Origin: Nocardia thailandica NBRC 100428
GTDB lineage: Bacteria; Actinomycetota; Actinomycetes; Mycobacteriales; Mycobacteriaceae
Length of the DNA: 64,000 nt
Assembly (NCBI RefSeq): GCF_000308795.1
Contig: NZ_BAGK01000224.1
Location: 108,588 to 172,587 of the forward strand
Direction of reading: 5' to 3'
The notes below the pieces were generated by a model, which was given only the letters and a program-made list of their open reading frames with translations, had not been told where the DNA came from and made no database searches. A program made the position numbers and the translations under genes. Position 1 is the stretch's first letter. Every line of letters starts with the position of its first letter. Shown here piece by piece: positions 33,817 through 43,165 of this stretch.

Positions 33817-35244
33817 TCAGCGGGCGGCGCGGACGCTGAGCCCCGCCGCGACGAGGAAGAACGCGGCGAACACGACGTCGATCAGGCCGGCCGCGCGCGC
33901 CGCCGACGACACGGTGTCCCCGGTGATCTCCAGGTACAGCGAGCCGAAGGTCGCGATGCCGACCACGATGCCCATCTGCACGTTGGTCACCAGGATGCCG
34001 CTGGCGTCGGCGGCCAGGTTCATCGGCACCTTGGCCAGCGTGCGGGTCATCAAGGGGCTGAACGCGATCCCGTTGCCGAGGCCCGCGACGGCGTAGGCGG
34101 TGAGCGCGGCGACGCCGATCCCCGCTCCGTCGCGGATGATCAGGGCCAGCCAGGCCAGCGCGAGCGCCGAGAGCACGAGGCCGGCCGGGATCATGGTGGC
34201 GTGCCAGCGTTTCGGCACCCGCTCCCAGTTCATGCTGGCCAGCGCGAACGTGACGCCCATCGGCAGCATGAGCAGTCCCGAGTGCAGCGGGCTGTACCCC
34301 AGGGTGGACTGCAGGTGGATGGCCGTCACGAACAGCCAGCCGCCGAAGGTCGCCATGATGACCAGCAGCGTGGCCGCCGCCAGCAGCAGCCCGGGCGCGC
34401 CGAGCACCTGCGGGGCGAACAGCGGTTCCCCGTCGCGGCGGGCGACCGCACGCTCGACGGCGGCGAACACCCCGAGCCCGATCAGACCGGCGCCCAGGCT
34501 GATCCACGCCCACAGCGGGAATCCCAGCTCGCGGCCGAGCACCAGCGGGAGCACCAGCAGCAGCACCGTGACGGTCAGCGTGACCAGCCCGGGCACGTCG
34601 AGCTTGCGGTCGGTGCGCGGCACGGTCACCGGCAGCACCCGCGGCGCGACGGCCAGCAGGGCGAGCCCGATCGGCACGTTCACCAGGAACACGCCGCGCC
34701 AGCTGCTGCCCGCGACGTCGGCGCTGACGATCGCGCCGCCCAGGATCTGCCCGGCGACCATGCCCCCGGAGATGATCGCGGCGTACAGGCTCAGCGCCCG
34801 CGCCCGCGCGGCGCCGGTGAAGGTGCGCTGGATCAGGGTCATCACCTGCGGGACCATGGCCGCCGCGCCGACGCCCTGCAGGAAGCGGAAGACGATGAGC
34901 GACAGTTCGTTCCACGCCAGCCCGCACGCCAGCGAGGCGACGGTGAACAGCGCGAGACCCGCGACGAAGGTGGTGCGCTGGGTGATCCGGTCGCCCAGGC
35001 GGGCACCGGTCACCAGCAGGACGGCGTAGGCGATGACGTACCCGGCGACGATCAGCTGCAGGGCCGCCCCGCTGGTGTGCAGATCGGTGCGGATGGACGG
35101 AATGGCGACATTGACGATGGCGGAATCGAGCACGGCCATGAACTGGCCGGTGAGGATGACCAGGAGCACGGCCAGTGGCCGGCGGCTGCTCTCGGGAGCG
35201 GTCGGCGCGAGCAGCGCCGGATCCGCGGGAAGCGTGCGAGTCAT
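33817..35244 (-). CDS. MFS transporter, DHA2 (EmrB/QacA) type
   Basis: A 475-residue 14-helix drug/proton antiporter. Visible motifs are FMAVLDSAIVNVAIPSI (motif D1), GARLGDRITQRTTF (motif A) and GQILGGAIVSADVAGSSWRGVFLVNVP (motif C region). The start is ATG 35244. It is divergent from an XRE-type regulator, with GTACCAG inverted and ACCGGTACC direct repeats in between. In M. tuberculosis thiE is next to mutT3, so this two-gene unit looks inserted into a conserved block. Substrate is unknown. Confidence 0.88.
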   Translation of the reverse strand: MTRTLPADPALLAPTAPESSRRPLAVLLVILTGQFMAVLDSAIVNVAIPSIRTDLHTSGAALQLIVAGYVIAYAVLLVTGARLGDRITQRTTFVAGLALFTVASLACGLAWNELSLIVFRFLQGVGAAAMVPQVMTLIQRTFTGAARARALSLYAAIISGGMVAGQILGGAIVSADVAGSSWRGVFLVNVPIGLALLAVAPRVLPVTVPRTDRKLDVPGLVTLTVTVLLLVLPLVLGRELGFPLWAWISLGAGLIGLGVFAAVERAVARRDGEPLFAPQVLGAPGLLLAAATLLVIMATFGGWLFVTAIHLQSTLGYSPLHSGLLMLPMGVTFALASMNWERVPKRWHATMIPAGLVLSALALAWLALIIRDGAGIGVAALTAYAVAGLGNGIAFSPLMTRTLAKVPMNLAADASGILVTNVQMGIVVGIATFGSLYLEITGDTVSSAARAAGLIDVVFAAFFLVAAGLSVRAAR

Positions 35245-35269
35245 CGTTCGATCCTGGGGCCGCCGCCGC

Positions 35270-35324
35270 ACCGGTACCAGGAGTCCCGTGACACTGGTAC
35301 TGCCACTACCTGGATACCGGTACC
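35270..35324. promoter_or_regulatory. Operator region between the MFS and XRE genes
   Basis: ACCGGTACC occurs twice (35270-35278 and 35316-35324), and GTACCAG (35274-35280) is mirrored by CTGGTAC (35294-35300). Several regulator dimers could bind between the two divergent starts at 35244 and 35347. Confidence 0.55.
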
Positions 35325-35346
35325 CGGATCGCGAGATGATCGGACC

Positions 35347-36243
35347 ATGAGCGAGATCGCCGCAGTCCCCTCCGGCAGTACGCGACGGGCCGAGCTGGGC
35401 GGCTTCCTCAAGTCACGCCGGGCCAGGATCGCACCCGGCGACGTCGGTCTGGTGAGCGGGCCGCGCAGGCGCACACCGGGTCTGCGGCGCGAGGAGGTCG
35501 CGCAGCTGTCCGGGGTCGGCGTCACCTGGTACACCTGGCTCGAACAGGGCAGGCCGATCAACGCCAGCGTCCAGGTGCTGGACGCGATCGCGCGCACCCT
35601 GCGGCTGGACGCGGTGGAGAAGGCGCATCTGTATCGGCTCGCCGACGTGCCGGTGGTGCCGAGCCCGCACGCGCAGGTCGGCCTGCCGCCCGCGCTCCAG
35701 GGCATCCTCGATCAGCTCTGCCCGCTGCCCGCGGCGTTGCTGAGCGCGCGCTACGACATCCTCGCCTACAACGACGCCTACCGCGCCCTGTGCCCCGGCT
35801 TCCTCGACGGCCAGCGCAACGTGCTGCGCCGCGTCTTCCTCACCCCGGCGTGCTGCAATCCCTACGACCACGACGTGGAGGACCTGCGCCGCATGGTGGC
35901 CTACCTGCGCGGCGCCTACGTCAAGCATCTCGACGATCCGGCCTGGACCGCGCTGATCGACGAACTCCACACCCACAGCCCGGAATTCCGCGAGCTGTGG
36001 GCGCGCAACGACGTCGCCGTGCCCGCCAACCGGACCAAGATGATCCGGCACCTGGCGGTCGGCGCGCTCGACTTCCACGTCACCAGCATGTCCCTGCCGG
36101 TGATCGAGGGCGCCTGGGTGCAGGTCTTCACGCCGCGCTGCGACGCCGAGTGGACCAAGCTGCACACCCTGCTGGCGATGGACGAGAACGAGCGGCTCGG
36201 CCCGCTGCTCGACCACCGCGAGCGATTCCATTCGGCCAGTTGA
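35347..36243 (+). CDS. XRE-family regulator with MmyB-like ligand-binding domain
   Basis: A 298-residue regulator. The N-terminal XRE HTH spans about residues 15-95, with RTPGLRREEVAQLSGVGVTWYTWLEQGR at its centre. The remaining 190 residues match the MmyB-like PAS-fold domain (LDQLCPLPAALLSARYDILAYNDAYRALCPGF). Such proteins typically sense a small lipophilic molecule. It most likely regulates the divergent MFS transporter. The ATG at 35347 has GATGAT six bases upstream, an imperfect -10 fitting the leaderless pattern. It ends one base before the convergent Nudix gene stop. Confidence 0.88.
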   Translation: MSEIAAVPSGSTRRAELGGFLKSRRARIAPGDVGLVSGPRRRTPGLRREEVAQLSGVGVTWYTWLEQGRPINASVQVLDAIARTLRLDAVEKAHLYRLADVPVVPSPHAQVGLPPALQGILDQLCPLPAALLSARYDILAYNDAYRALCPGFLDGQRNVLRRVFLTPACCNPYDHDVEDLRRMVAYLRGAYVKHLDDPAWTALIDELHTHSPEFRELWARNDVAVPANRTKMIRHLAVGALDFHVTSMSLPVIEGAWVQVFTPRCDAEWTKLHTLLAMDENERLGPLLDHRERFHSAS

Positions 36244-36244
36244 G

Positions 36245-36889
36245 TCAGGACAGCAGGTGCTCCCTGGTCAGCCGGGGGGCGTTCTCGTCGTGCCCCGCCC
36301 CGACCTCGACCAGGTCGCCGGGTCCGTCGGGCGCGGTGTGCAGCCACAGGAAGCCGCGGCCGGGCAGGTCGAGCGTGCGCGGCAGCGCGGCGGCCAGGTC
36401 GTCGTCGGCGGCGGGCAGCGCGACCCGCAGCGGCCGGGCGCGCAGGCCGGGCCAGGCCGCGGCGAAGCCGGGGTGCAGCGGCAGCGTGGTGACCTCGTCC
36501 TCGGGGACCCAGACCAGCGCGTCGCTCTCGGGATTGCCGACGGTGTCGAGCGGGCGCGACGCGTCGGCGACGACGGTGGTGTAGGTCCAGCCGCTCGGCG
36601 CGGTCATGGTCAGCCGTTCGGCGCGCACGCGCACGTGCTCGGCGGCGATCCCCGTCTCCTCGAAGGCCTCGCGCACCGCGGCGTGCCGGGCGGTCTCGTG
36701 GCTGTCACGGGCGCCGCCGGGCAGCGCCCAGGTGCCGCCCTGATGACTCCAGGCCGCCCGGTGCTGCAGCAGGACGGCCGATCCGCCGCTGGGCAGCGGG
36801 GCGCGCAGCAGCAGCCCGGCGGCGCCGAAACGCCCCCAGTGCCGGACCCCGCCGGGACTGTCCGACCAGCCGTCACCGTCACCGCGCAT
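36245..36889 (-). CDS. mutT3: Nudix hydrolase (MutT3/RenU-like)
   Basis: A 214-residue Nudix hydrolase with an intact box GX5EX7REUXEEXGU in GGARDSHETARHAAVREAFEETGI (about residues 57-80). The position next to glnX-glnH-pknG is the same as that of Rv0413 in M. tuberculosis. From memory, the mycobacterial PknG redox system includes a Nudix hydrolase (RenU) that degrades NADH/FAD together with ribosomal protein L13; whether this is its orthologue is inference from synteny. MutT-type dGTP cleanup is the alternative. It has a modest GAGAG upstream of ATG 36889. Confidence 0.87.
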   Translation of the reverse strand: MRGDGDGWSDSPGGVRHWGRFGAAGLLLRAPLPSGGSAVLLQHRAAWSHQGGTWALPGGARDSHETARHAAVREAFEETGIAAEHVRVRAERLTMTAPSGWTYTTVVADASRPLDTVGNPESDALVWVPEDEVTTLPLHPGFAAAWPGLRARPLRVALPAADDDLAAALPRTLDLPGRGFLWLHTAPDGPGDLVEVGAGHDENAPRLTREHLLS

Positions 36890-37018
36890 GTGGCACTCTC
36901 TTTCCCGTAGCAGCCCCACAGCAACCGGCACGGGGGTCCGCGGTGGGCTGCGCCATCGGTATGACCACAATAAACTTCACGCCTGACAGGGGTGTGCGGT
37001 CCGTCGGGGAGGTGAATC

Positions 37019-38482
37019 ATGGCCGAAGCGGTACCCGGTGCGACCGGGGCGCGCGGTGCCCGGCCGATGGCGGCGACATCGCAGGTGGCGACGGTGCGCG
37101 CGACCGCGCTGCCGCCCGCTTCGCCGCCCGCCGGGACCCCGCCGCCGCGCAGGCGCCGTACCCCGTCGCCGTCGACCCGGCCGCCCGCGCCCGACGTCCG
37201 CGCGCTGCGCGCGCAGCTGGATCCGCACCGCTTCGCGAGTTTCGCCGGATCGTCGCCGGGCAAACTCGTGGCCGCCGGATTGGTCCTGATCGTCCTGTGT
37301 GTGGCCGCCGGGACGGTCACCGCGCTGACCGTCGGCGACCGCCGCGAAGCGCTGGCGGTCCTGCTCGACGACACCGAGCCCGACGCCCATTCGGCCAATC
37401 GCCTCTACGCCTCGCTGTCCATCGCCGACGCCGCCGCGGGCACGGCCTTCCTCGCGGGCGGCATCGAGCCGGAGTCGGTGCGCAACCGCTACACCCAGGC
37501 CCTCGGCGAGGCGTCGGCGGATCTGGTCACCCAGGCCGGGCACGTGACCGGCCACGAGGACAGCGACCGCCGCCTGCGCACCGGCATCGCGACCGGCCTC
37601 CCGGTGTACGCGGGCCTGATCGAGACGGCCCGCGCCAACAACCGCAACGGCTATCCGGTCGGCGCCGCCTATCTCAGCGAGGCGTCCAACCACATGCAGG
37701 GCGTCCTGCTGCCGATGGCCGAGGAGCTCGAGGACCACCGGGCCGAGGCGGTGGTCGCCGCGCAGTCCCGGCACGTGCGGCCGCCCTGGGTCGCCATCGT
37801 GCTGGTACTGGTCGCCCTCGGCGCGCTGGTGTGGGTCCAGGTCGAGCTGGCCCGGCGCTCCCGGCGGGTGTTCAACGCGGGCCTGCTGGTGGCCACCGGC
37901 GCGCTCGCGCTCGTCCTGCTGTGGACCGTGGTCGCGGGCTCGCTGTCGGCGGTGGCCATGATCCGCTGCCGCGACGACGGCGCAACCCCGACCGCCCAGC
38001 TCGCCGAGGCCCGCATCCTGGCCCAGCAGGCGCGCACCGCCGAGGTGCTGAAGCTGGTCCGCCGCGACGCGACCGGCGACTACGACCGCACCTTCGACGA
38101 CCACTTCGCCCGGCTCACGACGCTGCTGCGCGACTACCCGGGCGGCGCGCCCGCGGGCGCCGAGGTCGAGCAGGCGCGGACCGCCGTCGACCGCTGGCGC
38201 ACCGCCCACCAGCGGATGAACGACGCGCTGTCCCGTGGCGACTTCACCGGCGCCGCGGCGGTCGCCGTCGGCCCGAGCGCCGCCGATTCCGCCGCCCAGA
38301 TAGACGCCCTCGACCGGGCGCTCGACACGGCGGGCACCGCCACCCGCGACACCCTGCGCTCGCGGGTCGACCAGGCCGTCGACGTCCTGCTGCTGCTCAC
38401 CCCGGGCGCGTTCGTGCTGGGTATCGTCGGCGCCGTGGGAGTCGGCCTCGGACTGTGGCCCCGGCTGCGGGAGTACCGGTGA
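37019..38482 (+). CDS. glnX: GlnX-like membrane protein of the PknG signalling operon
   Basis: A 487-residue integral membrane protein with an N-terminal Pro/Arg-rich cytoplasmic segment (about residues 1-80), a helix near 82-104, an external helical region, two helices near 250-310, another external region and a final helix near 455-475. In mycobacteria GlnX transmits the signal from the external amino-acid-binding GlnH to PknG. Here the gene directly precedes glnH and pknG on the same strand with GTGA overlap to glnH. GGGGAGGTGAA precedes the ATG. There is no enzymatic domain. Confidence 0.88.
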   Translation: MAEAVPGATGARGARPMAATSQVATVRATALPPASPPAGTPPPRRRRTPSPSTRPPAPDVRALRAQLDPHRFASFAGSSPGKLVAAGLVLIVLCVAAGTVTALTVGDRREALAVLLDDTEPDAHSANRLYASLSIADAAAGTAFLAGGIEPESVRNRYTQALGEASADLVTQAGHVTGHEDSDRRLRTGIATGLPVYAGLIETARANNRNGYPVGAAYLSEASNHMQGVLLPMAEELEDHRAEAVVAAQSRHVRPPWVAIVLVLVALGALVWVQVELARRSRRVFNAGLLVATGALALVLLWTVVAGSLSAVAMIRCRDDGATPTAQLAEARILAQQARTAEVLKLVRRDATGDYDRTFDDHFARLTTLLRDYPGGAPAGAEVEQARTAVDRWRTAHQRMNDALSRGDFTGAAAVAVGPSAADSAAQIDALDRALDTAGTATRDTLRSRVDQAVDVLLLLTPGAFVLGIVGAVGVGLGLWPRLREYR

Positions 38483-39453
38483 ACGCCCGCCGCGCCGGGC
38501 TCGCCGTGCTGCTCGTGGCGGCCGCGGCGCTGCCCGGCTGCGCGATCGACCCCGAACCCCACGAGGACCGCGTCTCCTACACCGAGGCGCCGCTGCCCGC
38601 CAAGGCGTCCCCGGTGCCGAGCGACAGTCCCGTCCCGCCCCGGGTCGACCAGAAGTGCGGGGACCCGACCGCGAGCCTGCGCCCGAACGGGTCGGGCTCC
38701 GCCGCGCGCGGACCGGCGCTCGACGCCATCCGGGCGCGCGGCAGGCTGATCGTCGGCCTCGACACCGGCAGCAACCTGTTCAGCTTCCGCGACCCGCTCA
38801 GCGGCCGCATCACCGGTTTCGACGCCGACATCGCCCGCGAGATCGCGCGCGACCTGCTCGGCAACCCGGACCTGGTGGAGTTCCGCAGCCTGTCCTCCGA
38901 GGAACGCGAGCAGGCGCTGATCAACCACACCGTCGACCTGGTCGCGAAGACCATGACCATCACCTGCGAGCGCCGCAAGCGGGTCGCGTTCTCCACGGTC
39001 TACCTGCTGGCCCAGCAGCGGGTGCTGGCGATGAAGAACTCCGGGATCGGCGGGATCGCCGATCTGGCGGGCAAGCGGGTGTGCGTCGCGCGCGGCACCA
39101 CCTCGCTCGACCGCATCCGCCAGGACCAGCCGGCCGCGACGGTCCTGACCGTCCCGACCTGGGCGGACTGCCTGGTGGTCCTGCAGCAGCGACAGGTCGA
39201 CGCGGTCAGCACCGACGACGCCATCCTGGCCGGGCTGGCCGCGCAGGACCCCTACACCGAGGTGGTCGGCGAGAGCATCAGCGCCGAGCCCTACGGCATC
39301 GGCATCCCGCTGGGCGACGACGATCTGGTCCGTTTCGTCAACGGTACCCTCGACCGGTTGCGCGCGGACGGCACCTGGACCCGCATCCACCGCCGGTGGC
39401 TGTCCTCGCTCGGCGAGACGCCCGCCCCGCCCGCGCCCCGCTACCAGGACTGA
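38479..39453 (+). CDS. glnH: GlnH extracytoplasmic amino-acid-binding lipoprotein
   Basis: A 324-residue periplasmic-binding-type lipoprotein. The signal peptide ends in the lipobox LPGC with lipidated Cys21. The type II solute-binding domain follows after a Pro/Ser-rich linker: LIVGLDTGSNLFSFRDP, ITGFDADIAREIA, and the ligand-contact CVARGTT region are visible. In mycobacteria it senses aspartate/glutamate and signals through GlnX to PknG, rather than feeding an ABC transporter. No permease gene is nearby, which supports the signalling role. GTG start overlaps the glnX stop. Confidence 0.9.
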   Translation: MNARRAGLAVLLVAAAALPGCAIDPEPHEDRVSYTEAPLPAKASPVPSDSPVPPRVDQKCGDPTASLRPNGSGSAARGPALDAIRARGRLIVGLDTGSNLFSFRDPLSGRITGFDADIAREIARDLLGNPDLVEFRSLSSEEREQALINHTVDLVAKTMTITCERRKRVAFSTVYLLAQQRVLAMKNSGIGGIADLAGKRVCVARGTTSLDRIRQDQPAATVLTVPTWADCLVVLQQRQVDAVSTDDAILAGLAAQDPYTEVVGESISAEPYGIGIPLGDDDLVRFVNGTLDRLRADGTWTRIHRRWLSSLGETPAPPAPRYQD

Positions 39454-39457
39454 GCCG

Positions 39458-41968
39458 ATGCCGCAGGAACCCACGCGCAAGAGTGCCAGTCCGCCGCAGC
39501 CCGGCGGCACCCTGCCGGGCGGCTGGAGCCTGCCCGAGCCCGAACCCGACGACGATCACACCCGCCCCCTCCCCGTCATCGGCCATCCCGCGACCGAACC
39601 GCCTGCCACAGAACAGGTTTCCCGGCGCCCGCCGACCGGCGCGGACACACCCGCCACCCAGCGGGCCCCGGGACCGGCGCAACCGATCACCGAACCCCCG
39701 GCCACTCGGCAGGCCCCGGGACGGGGCACGGCCGAAGCGCCCGCGACGCAGGCCGTTCCGGCCGACGAGCCCGGCCAGGGCACCCATTCCTTCCCCATGG
39801 AGCAGACGGGGCCCGAGCAGACGGGCCGGTCCGGGCGGAGCGTGCGGACGGCACGGTCGCGGCCGACGCGCAGACTCGGCGCGGGCCTGGTGCCGATCGC
39901 CACGGTGCCGCCCGCGGATCCGCGTGACGCGGTGCTGGCGGACCCGGTGGTCTCGGAGGGTCGGCGGTTCTGCTGGCGCTGCGGGAATCCGGTCGGCCGG
40001 ACCACCGCGTCGCATCCGGCGACGACCGCCGGGGTGTGCGAGACCTGCCAGGCGCCCTACGATTTCCGGCCCTCGCTGCATCAGGGCGACATGGTCGCCG
40101 GCCAGTACGAGATCCAGGGGTGCATCGCCCACGGCGGCCTCGGCTGGATCTACCTGGCCATCGACCGCAACGTGAGCGACCGGTGGGTGGTGCTCAAGGG
40201 CCTGCTGCACACCGGCGACGCGGAGGCGCAGGCGGTCGCCATGGCCGAGCGGCAGTTCCTGGCCGAGGTGGCGCATCCGAGCATCGTCAAGATCCACAAC
40301 TTCGTCGAGCACACCGCCGGTGACGGGTCGCCGTTCGGCTACATCGTCATGGAGTACGTGGGCGGCCACTCGCTGCGCGACATCCTCGACAACCGGCCGC
40401 GCGACGAGCGCATGCCCATCGCCGAGGCGATCGCCTACGTGCTCGAGATCCTGCCCGCGCTCGACTACCTGCACTCGATCGGCCTGACCTACAACGACCT
40501 CAAGCCCGACAACGTCATGGTGACCGAGGACCAGGTCAAGCTGATCGACCTGGGCGCGGTCGCCACCATCGAGGCGTACGGGAACCTTTACGGCACCCGG
40601 GGTTTCCAGGCGCCCGAGATCGCGCAGACCGGCCCGACGATCGCCTCCGACATCTATACCGTCGGGCGCACCCTGGCCGCCCTGAGCCTGCACCTGCCCA
40701 CCGAACACGGCCGCTACCTGGACGGCCTCCCCGACCCGGCGCAGGAGCCGCTGCTCGCGCGCTACGAGTCGTTCCATCAGCTGCTCGCCACGGCCACCGA
40801 TGCCGATCCGGCGCAGCGCTTCCCGAGCGCCCGGGTGATGTCGGCGCAGCTCGCGGGCGTCCTGCGCGAGGTGCTCGCGCTCGACACGGGCGCCGAACAC
40901 CCGCAGCTGTCCACCGTGTTCAGTCCGCAGCGGACCAGTTTCGGCACCGAGGAGCTGATCAGCCAGACCGACGCGTACCTCGACGGCGCGGCCCGGTCCC
41001 CGCTGCTCGACTCGCGCGACGTGGTGGCGGCCCTGCCGTTCCCGCTGCTGGATCCGGCCGACCCGGCCGCCCCGCTGCTGGCCAGCACGGTGCACCCCGA
41101 GCCCGAGCGGGTGCTCGAGGCCCTGCACGAGGCGCGTGAACGGGCCGGCGCCGACCCCGAGAACATCCCGGAGACACTGGAATTCGAGCTGCTGCTGGCC
41201 GAGATCCGGGCCCGGCTCGAACTCGGCGAGTCGGCCGCGGTCCTGCATCTGCTGGAGCGGGTGGACGACGAACCGGATTGGCGCGTCGACTGGTTCACCG
41301 GCCAGGCCCAGCTGCTCGAGATGGACTACGAGGCCGCCTTCGCCAGTTTCGAGCAGGTGTTGCGGGCGCTGCCGGGCGAGATCGCGCCGAAGCTGGCGCT
41401 GGCCGCCACGGCGGAACTGGTGCTGCAGCACTGGGAATCCGACGATCCCGAACAGTGGCGGGCCTACGCCGAGCGTTTCTACGCGACCGTCTGGCGCACC
41501 GACCGCGCCGTGGTGAGCGCGGCGTTCGGGCTGGCGCGGCAGCTCGCCGTCGTCGGCCGGGTCGGCGAGGCCGTGCACGCGCTCGACGACGTGCCCGCCG
41601 CCTCCCGCCACTTCCCCACGGCCCAGACGACCGCGATCCTGCTGCTGCTCACCAGCGCCCCCGTGGCCGAGCTCGACGAGACCACGCTGCGGCTGGCGGC
41701 CGCCCGCGCCCAGGGGCTGCCGCCCGCCGAGATCCGCACCGTCCTCATGCAGACCCTGGTCCGCGGCAGCGCCCTGGCCTGGCTGCACGCGGGCAACACC
41801 CCGAAACGGCCCGACGCCAAGCTGTTCGGCGCGCCGTTCGCCGAGCAGCAGCTGCGCGCCGGTACCGAGAAGGGGCTGCGGGCGCTGGCCCGCAGCGCGC
41901 CCGGCCGCAAACATCGCTACGCGCTGGTCGACCTCGCGAACGCCATGCGCGCGAAGTCGTGGTTCTGA
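39458..41968 (+). CDS. pknG: Serine/threonine protein kinase PknG
   Basis: An 836-residue soluble kinase, about 86 residues longer than the 750-residue M. tuberculosis PknG, mostly through its Pro/Thr-rich disordered N-terminus. The rubredoxin-like metal site is formed by Cys172, Cys175, Cys194 and Cys197. The kinase domain has the glycine loop GCIAHGGLGW (221-230), Lys247, the unusual catalytic YNDLKPDN with Asp347, and the metal-binding Asp364 in LIDLGA instead of DFG. A TPR domain occupies the C-terminal third. A TRRLGAGLV segment near 137-145 matches the region carrying the GarA-binding threonine. It controls glutamate metabolism by phosphorylating GarA. Its stop codon abuts that of ackA. 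Confidence 0.95.
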   Translation: MPQEPTRKSASPPQPGGTLPGGWSLPEPEPDDDHTRPLPVIGHPATEPPATEQVSRRPPTGADTPATQRAPGPAQPITEPPATRQAPGRGTAEAPATQAVPADEPGQGTHSFPMEQTGPEQTGRSGRSVRTARSRPTRRLGAGLVPIATVPPADPRDAVLADPVVSEGRRFCWRCGNPVGRTTASHPATTAGVCETCQAPYDFRPSLHQGDMVAGQYEIQGCIAHGGLGWIYLAIDRNVSDRWVVLKGLLHTGDAEAQAVAMAERQFLAEVAHPSIVKIHNFVEHTAGDGSPFGYIVMEYVGGHSLRDILDNRPRDERMPIAEAIAYVLEILPALDYLHSIGLTYNDLKPDNVMVTEDQVKLIDLGAVATIEAYGNLYGTRGFQAPEIAQTGPTIASDIYTVGRTLAALSLHLPTEHGRYLDGLPDPAQEPLLARYESFHQLLATATDADPAQRFPSARVMSAQLAGVLREVLALDTGAEHPQLSTVFSPQRTSFGTEELISQTDAYLDGAARSPLLDSRDVVAALPFPLLDPADPAAPLLASTVHPEPERVLEALHEARERAGADPENIPETLEFELLLAEIRARLELGESAAVLHLLERVDDEPDWRVDWFTGQAQLLEMDYEAAFASFEQVLRALPGEIAPKLALAATAELVLQHWESDDPEQWRAYAERFYATVWRTDRAVVSAAFGLARQLAVVGRVGEAVHALDDVPAASRHFPTAQTTAILLLLTSAPVAELDETTLRLAAARAQGLPPAEIRTVLMQTLVRGSALAWLHAGNTPKRPDAKLFGAPFAEQQLRAGTEKGLRALARSAPGRKHRYALVDLANAMRAKSWF

Positions 41969-43165
41969 TCAGGAGCCGGTGACCAGGCCGAAGGCCGCGC
42001 GCGCGATGGCGAGTTCCTCGTTGGTCGGCACCACGAGCGCCGTCACCTCGGCGCCCTCGGGCGAGATAACCCGTGGCTCCCTGGCGCGCACGGCATTGCG
42101 CGCGGGATCGACGGCGATACCGAACCGCTCGAGGCCGGCCAGGGCGTCGGCGCGCACCTCGATGCTGTTCTCCCCCACCCCGGCGGTGAAGGTGATGGTG
42201 TCGACGCCGCCGAGCTCGATCATGTAGGCGCCGAGGTAGCGGCGCAGGCGGTGGATGTAGACGTCGTAGGCGAGTTTCGCGGCGGCGTCGCCGTCGCCGA
42301 TGAGCCGGCCGAGCTCGCGGAAGTCGTTGACGCCGGACAGGCCCTTGAGACCGGAGTTGCGGTTGAGCAGGGTCTCCACGTCGTCGGGGTCCAGCCCGGC
42401 CACCCGAACCAGGTGCGGCACGATGCCGGGGTCGATGTCGCCCGGCCGGGTGCCCATGACCAGGCCCTCGAGCGGTGTGAGCCCCATGCTCGTGTCGATC
42501 GGCGTGCCGCCGCGGATGGCCGAGGCGGAGGCGCCGTTGCCGAGGTGGAACACGATCTGGTTCAGCGTGTTCGGGTCGCGGCCGAGGAACTCGGCCACCC
42601 GGCCCGAGACGTACTCGTGCGAGGTGCCGTGGAACCCGTACTTGCGGATGCCGTGCGCGGCGGCCACTTTCGCGTCGAGCGCGTAGGTCCTCGCCGCCGC
42701 GGGCAGGCCGTGGAAGAAGGCGGTGTCGAACACCGCCACCTGCGGCACGCCGGGCAGCAGCTGCTCGGCGCTCTCGATGCCGATCACGTTGGCGGGGTTG
42801 TGCAGCGGCGCGAGCACCGAGAGGTCGGAGATGGTGCGCAGCACGTCGTCGGTGACCAGCGTCGGCCGGTAGAAGACCTCGCCGCCGTGCACGACGCGGT
42901 GGCCGACCGCGGCGATGCCGAGCGTGGCGGGGTCGAGCCCGTTGGCGCGCACCAGGTCGAAGGCCGCGCGCAACCCGGCCCGGTGGTCGGGGATGGGGCC
43001 GGTGTGTTCGACGGTGTGCTCCCCGGCCTCGAAGACCACCCTGCCCTCGGGCTCGCCGATCCGCTCGACCAGCCCCGAGGCCAGCACGCGCGCCGACTCC
43101 GCATGCAGCAGCTGGTATTTCAGCGACGAGGACCCGCAGTTGAGGACGAGGACGACGTCGCTCAT
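41969..43165 (-). CDS. ackA: Acetate kinase
   Basis: A 398-residue enzyme that interconverts acetyl phosphate + ADP and acetate + ATP. The N-terminal VLNCGSSSLKYQL signature, GHRVVHGG, the catalytic Arg/Asp regions including VFDTAFFH, HLGNGASASA and the C-terminal FTAGVGENS are all present. The ATG overlaps the pta stop as ATGA, so the two are translationally coupled and act in sequence. The order pta-ackA next to pknG is conserved with M. tuberculosis. The stop codon sits directly against that of pknG in a TGATCA. Confidence 0.96.
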   Translation of the reverse strand: MSDVVLVLNCGSSSLKYQLLHAESARVLASGLVERIGEPEGRVVFEAGEHTVEHTGPIPDHRAGLRAAFDLVRANGLDPATLGIAAVGHRVVHGGEVFYRPTLVTDDVLRTISDLSVLAPLHNPANVIGIESAEQLLPGVPQVAVFDTAFFHGLPAAARTYALDAKVAAAHGIRKYGFHGTSHEYVSGRVAEFLGRDPNTLNQIVFHLGNGASASAIRGGTPIDTSMGLTPLEGLVMGTRPGDIDPGIVPHLVRVAGLDPDDVETLLNRNSGLKGLSGVNDFRELGRLIGDGDAAAKLAYDVYIHRLRRYLGAYMIELGGVDTITFTAGVGENSIEVRADALAGLERFGIAVDPARNAVRAREPRVISPEGAEVTALVVPTNEELAIARAAFGLVTGS

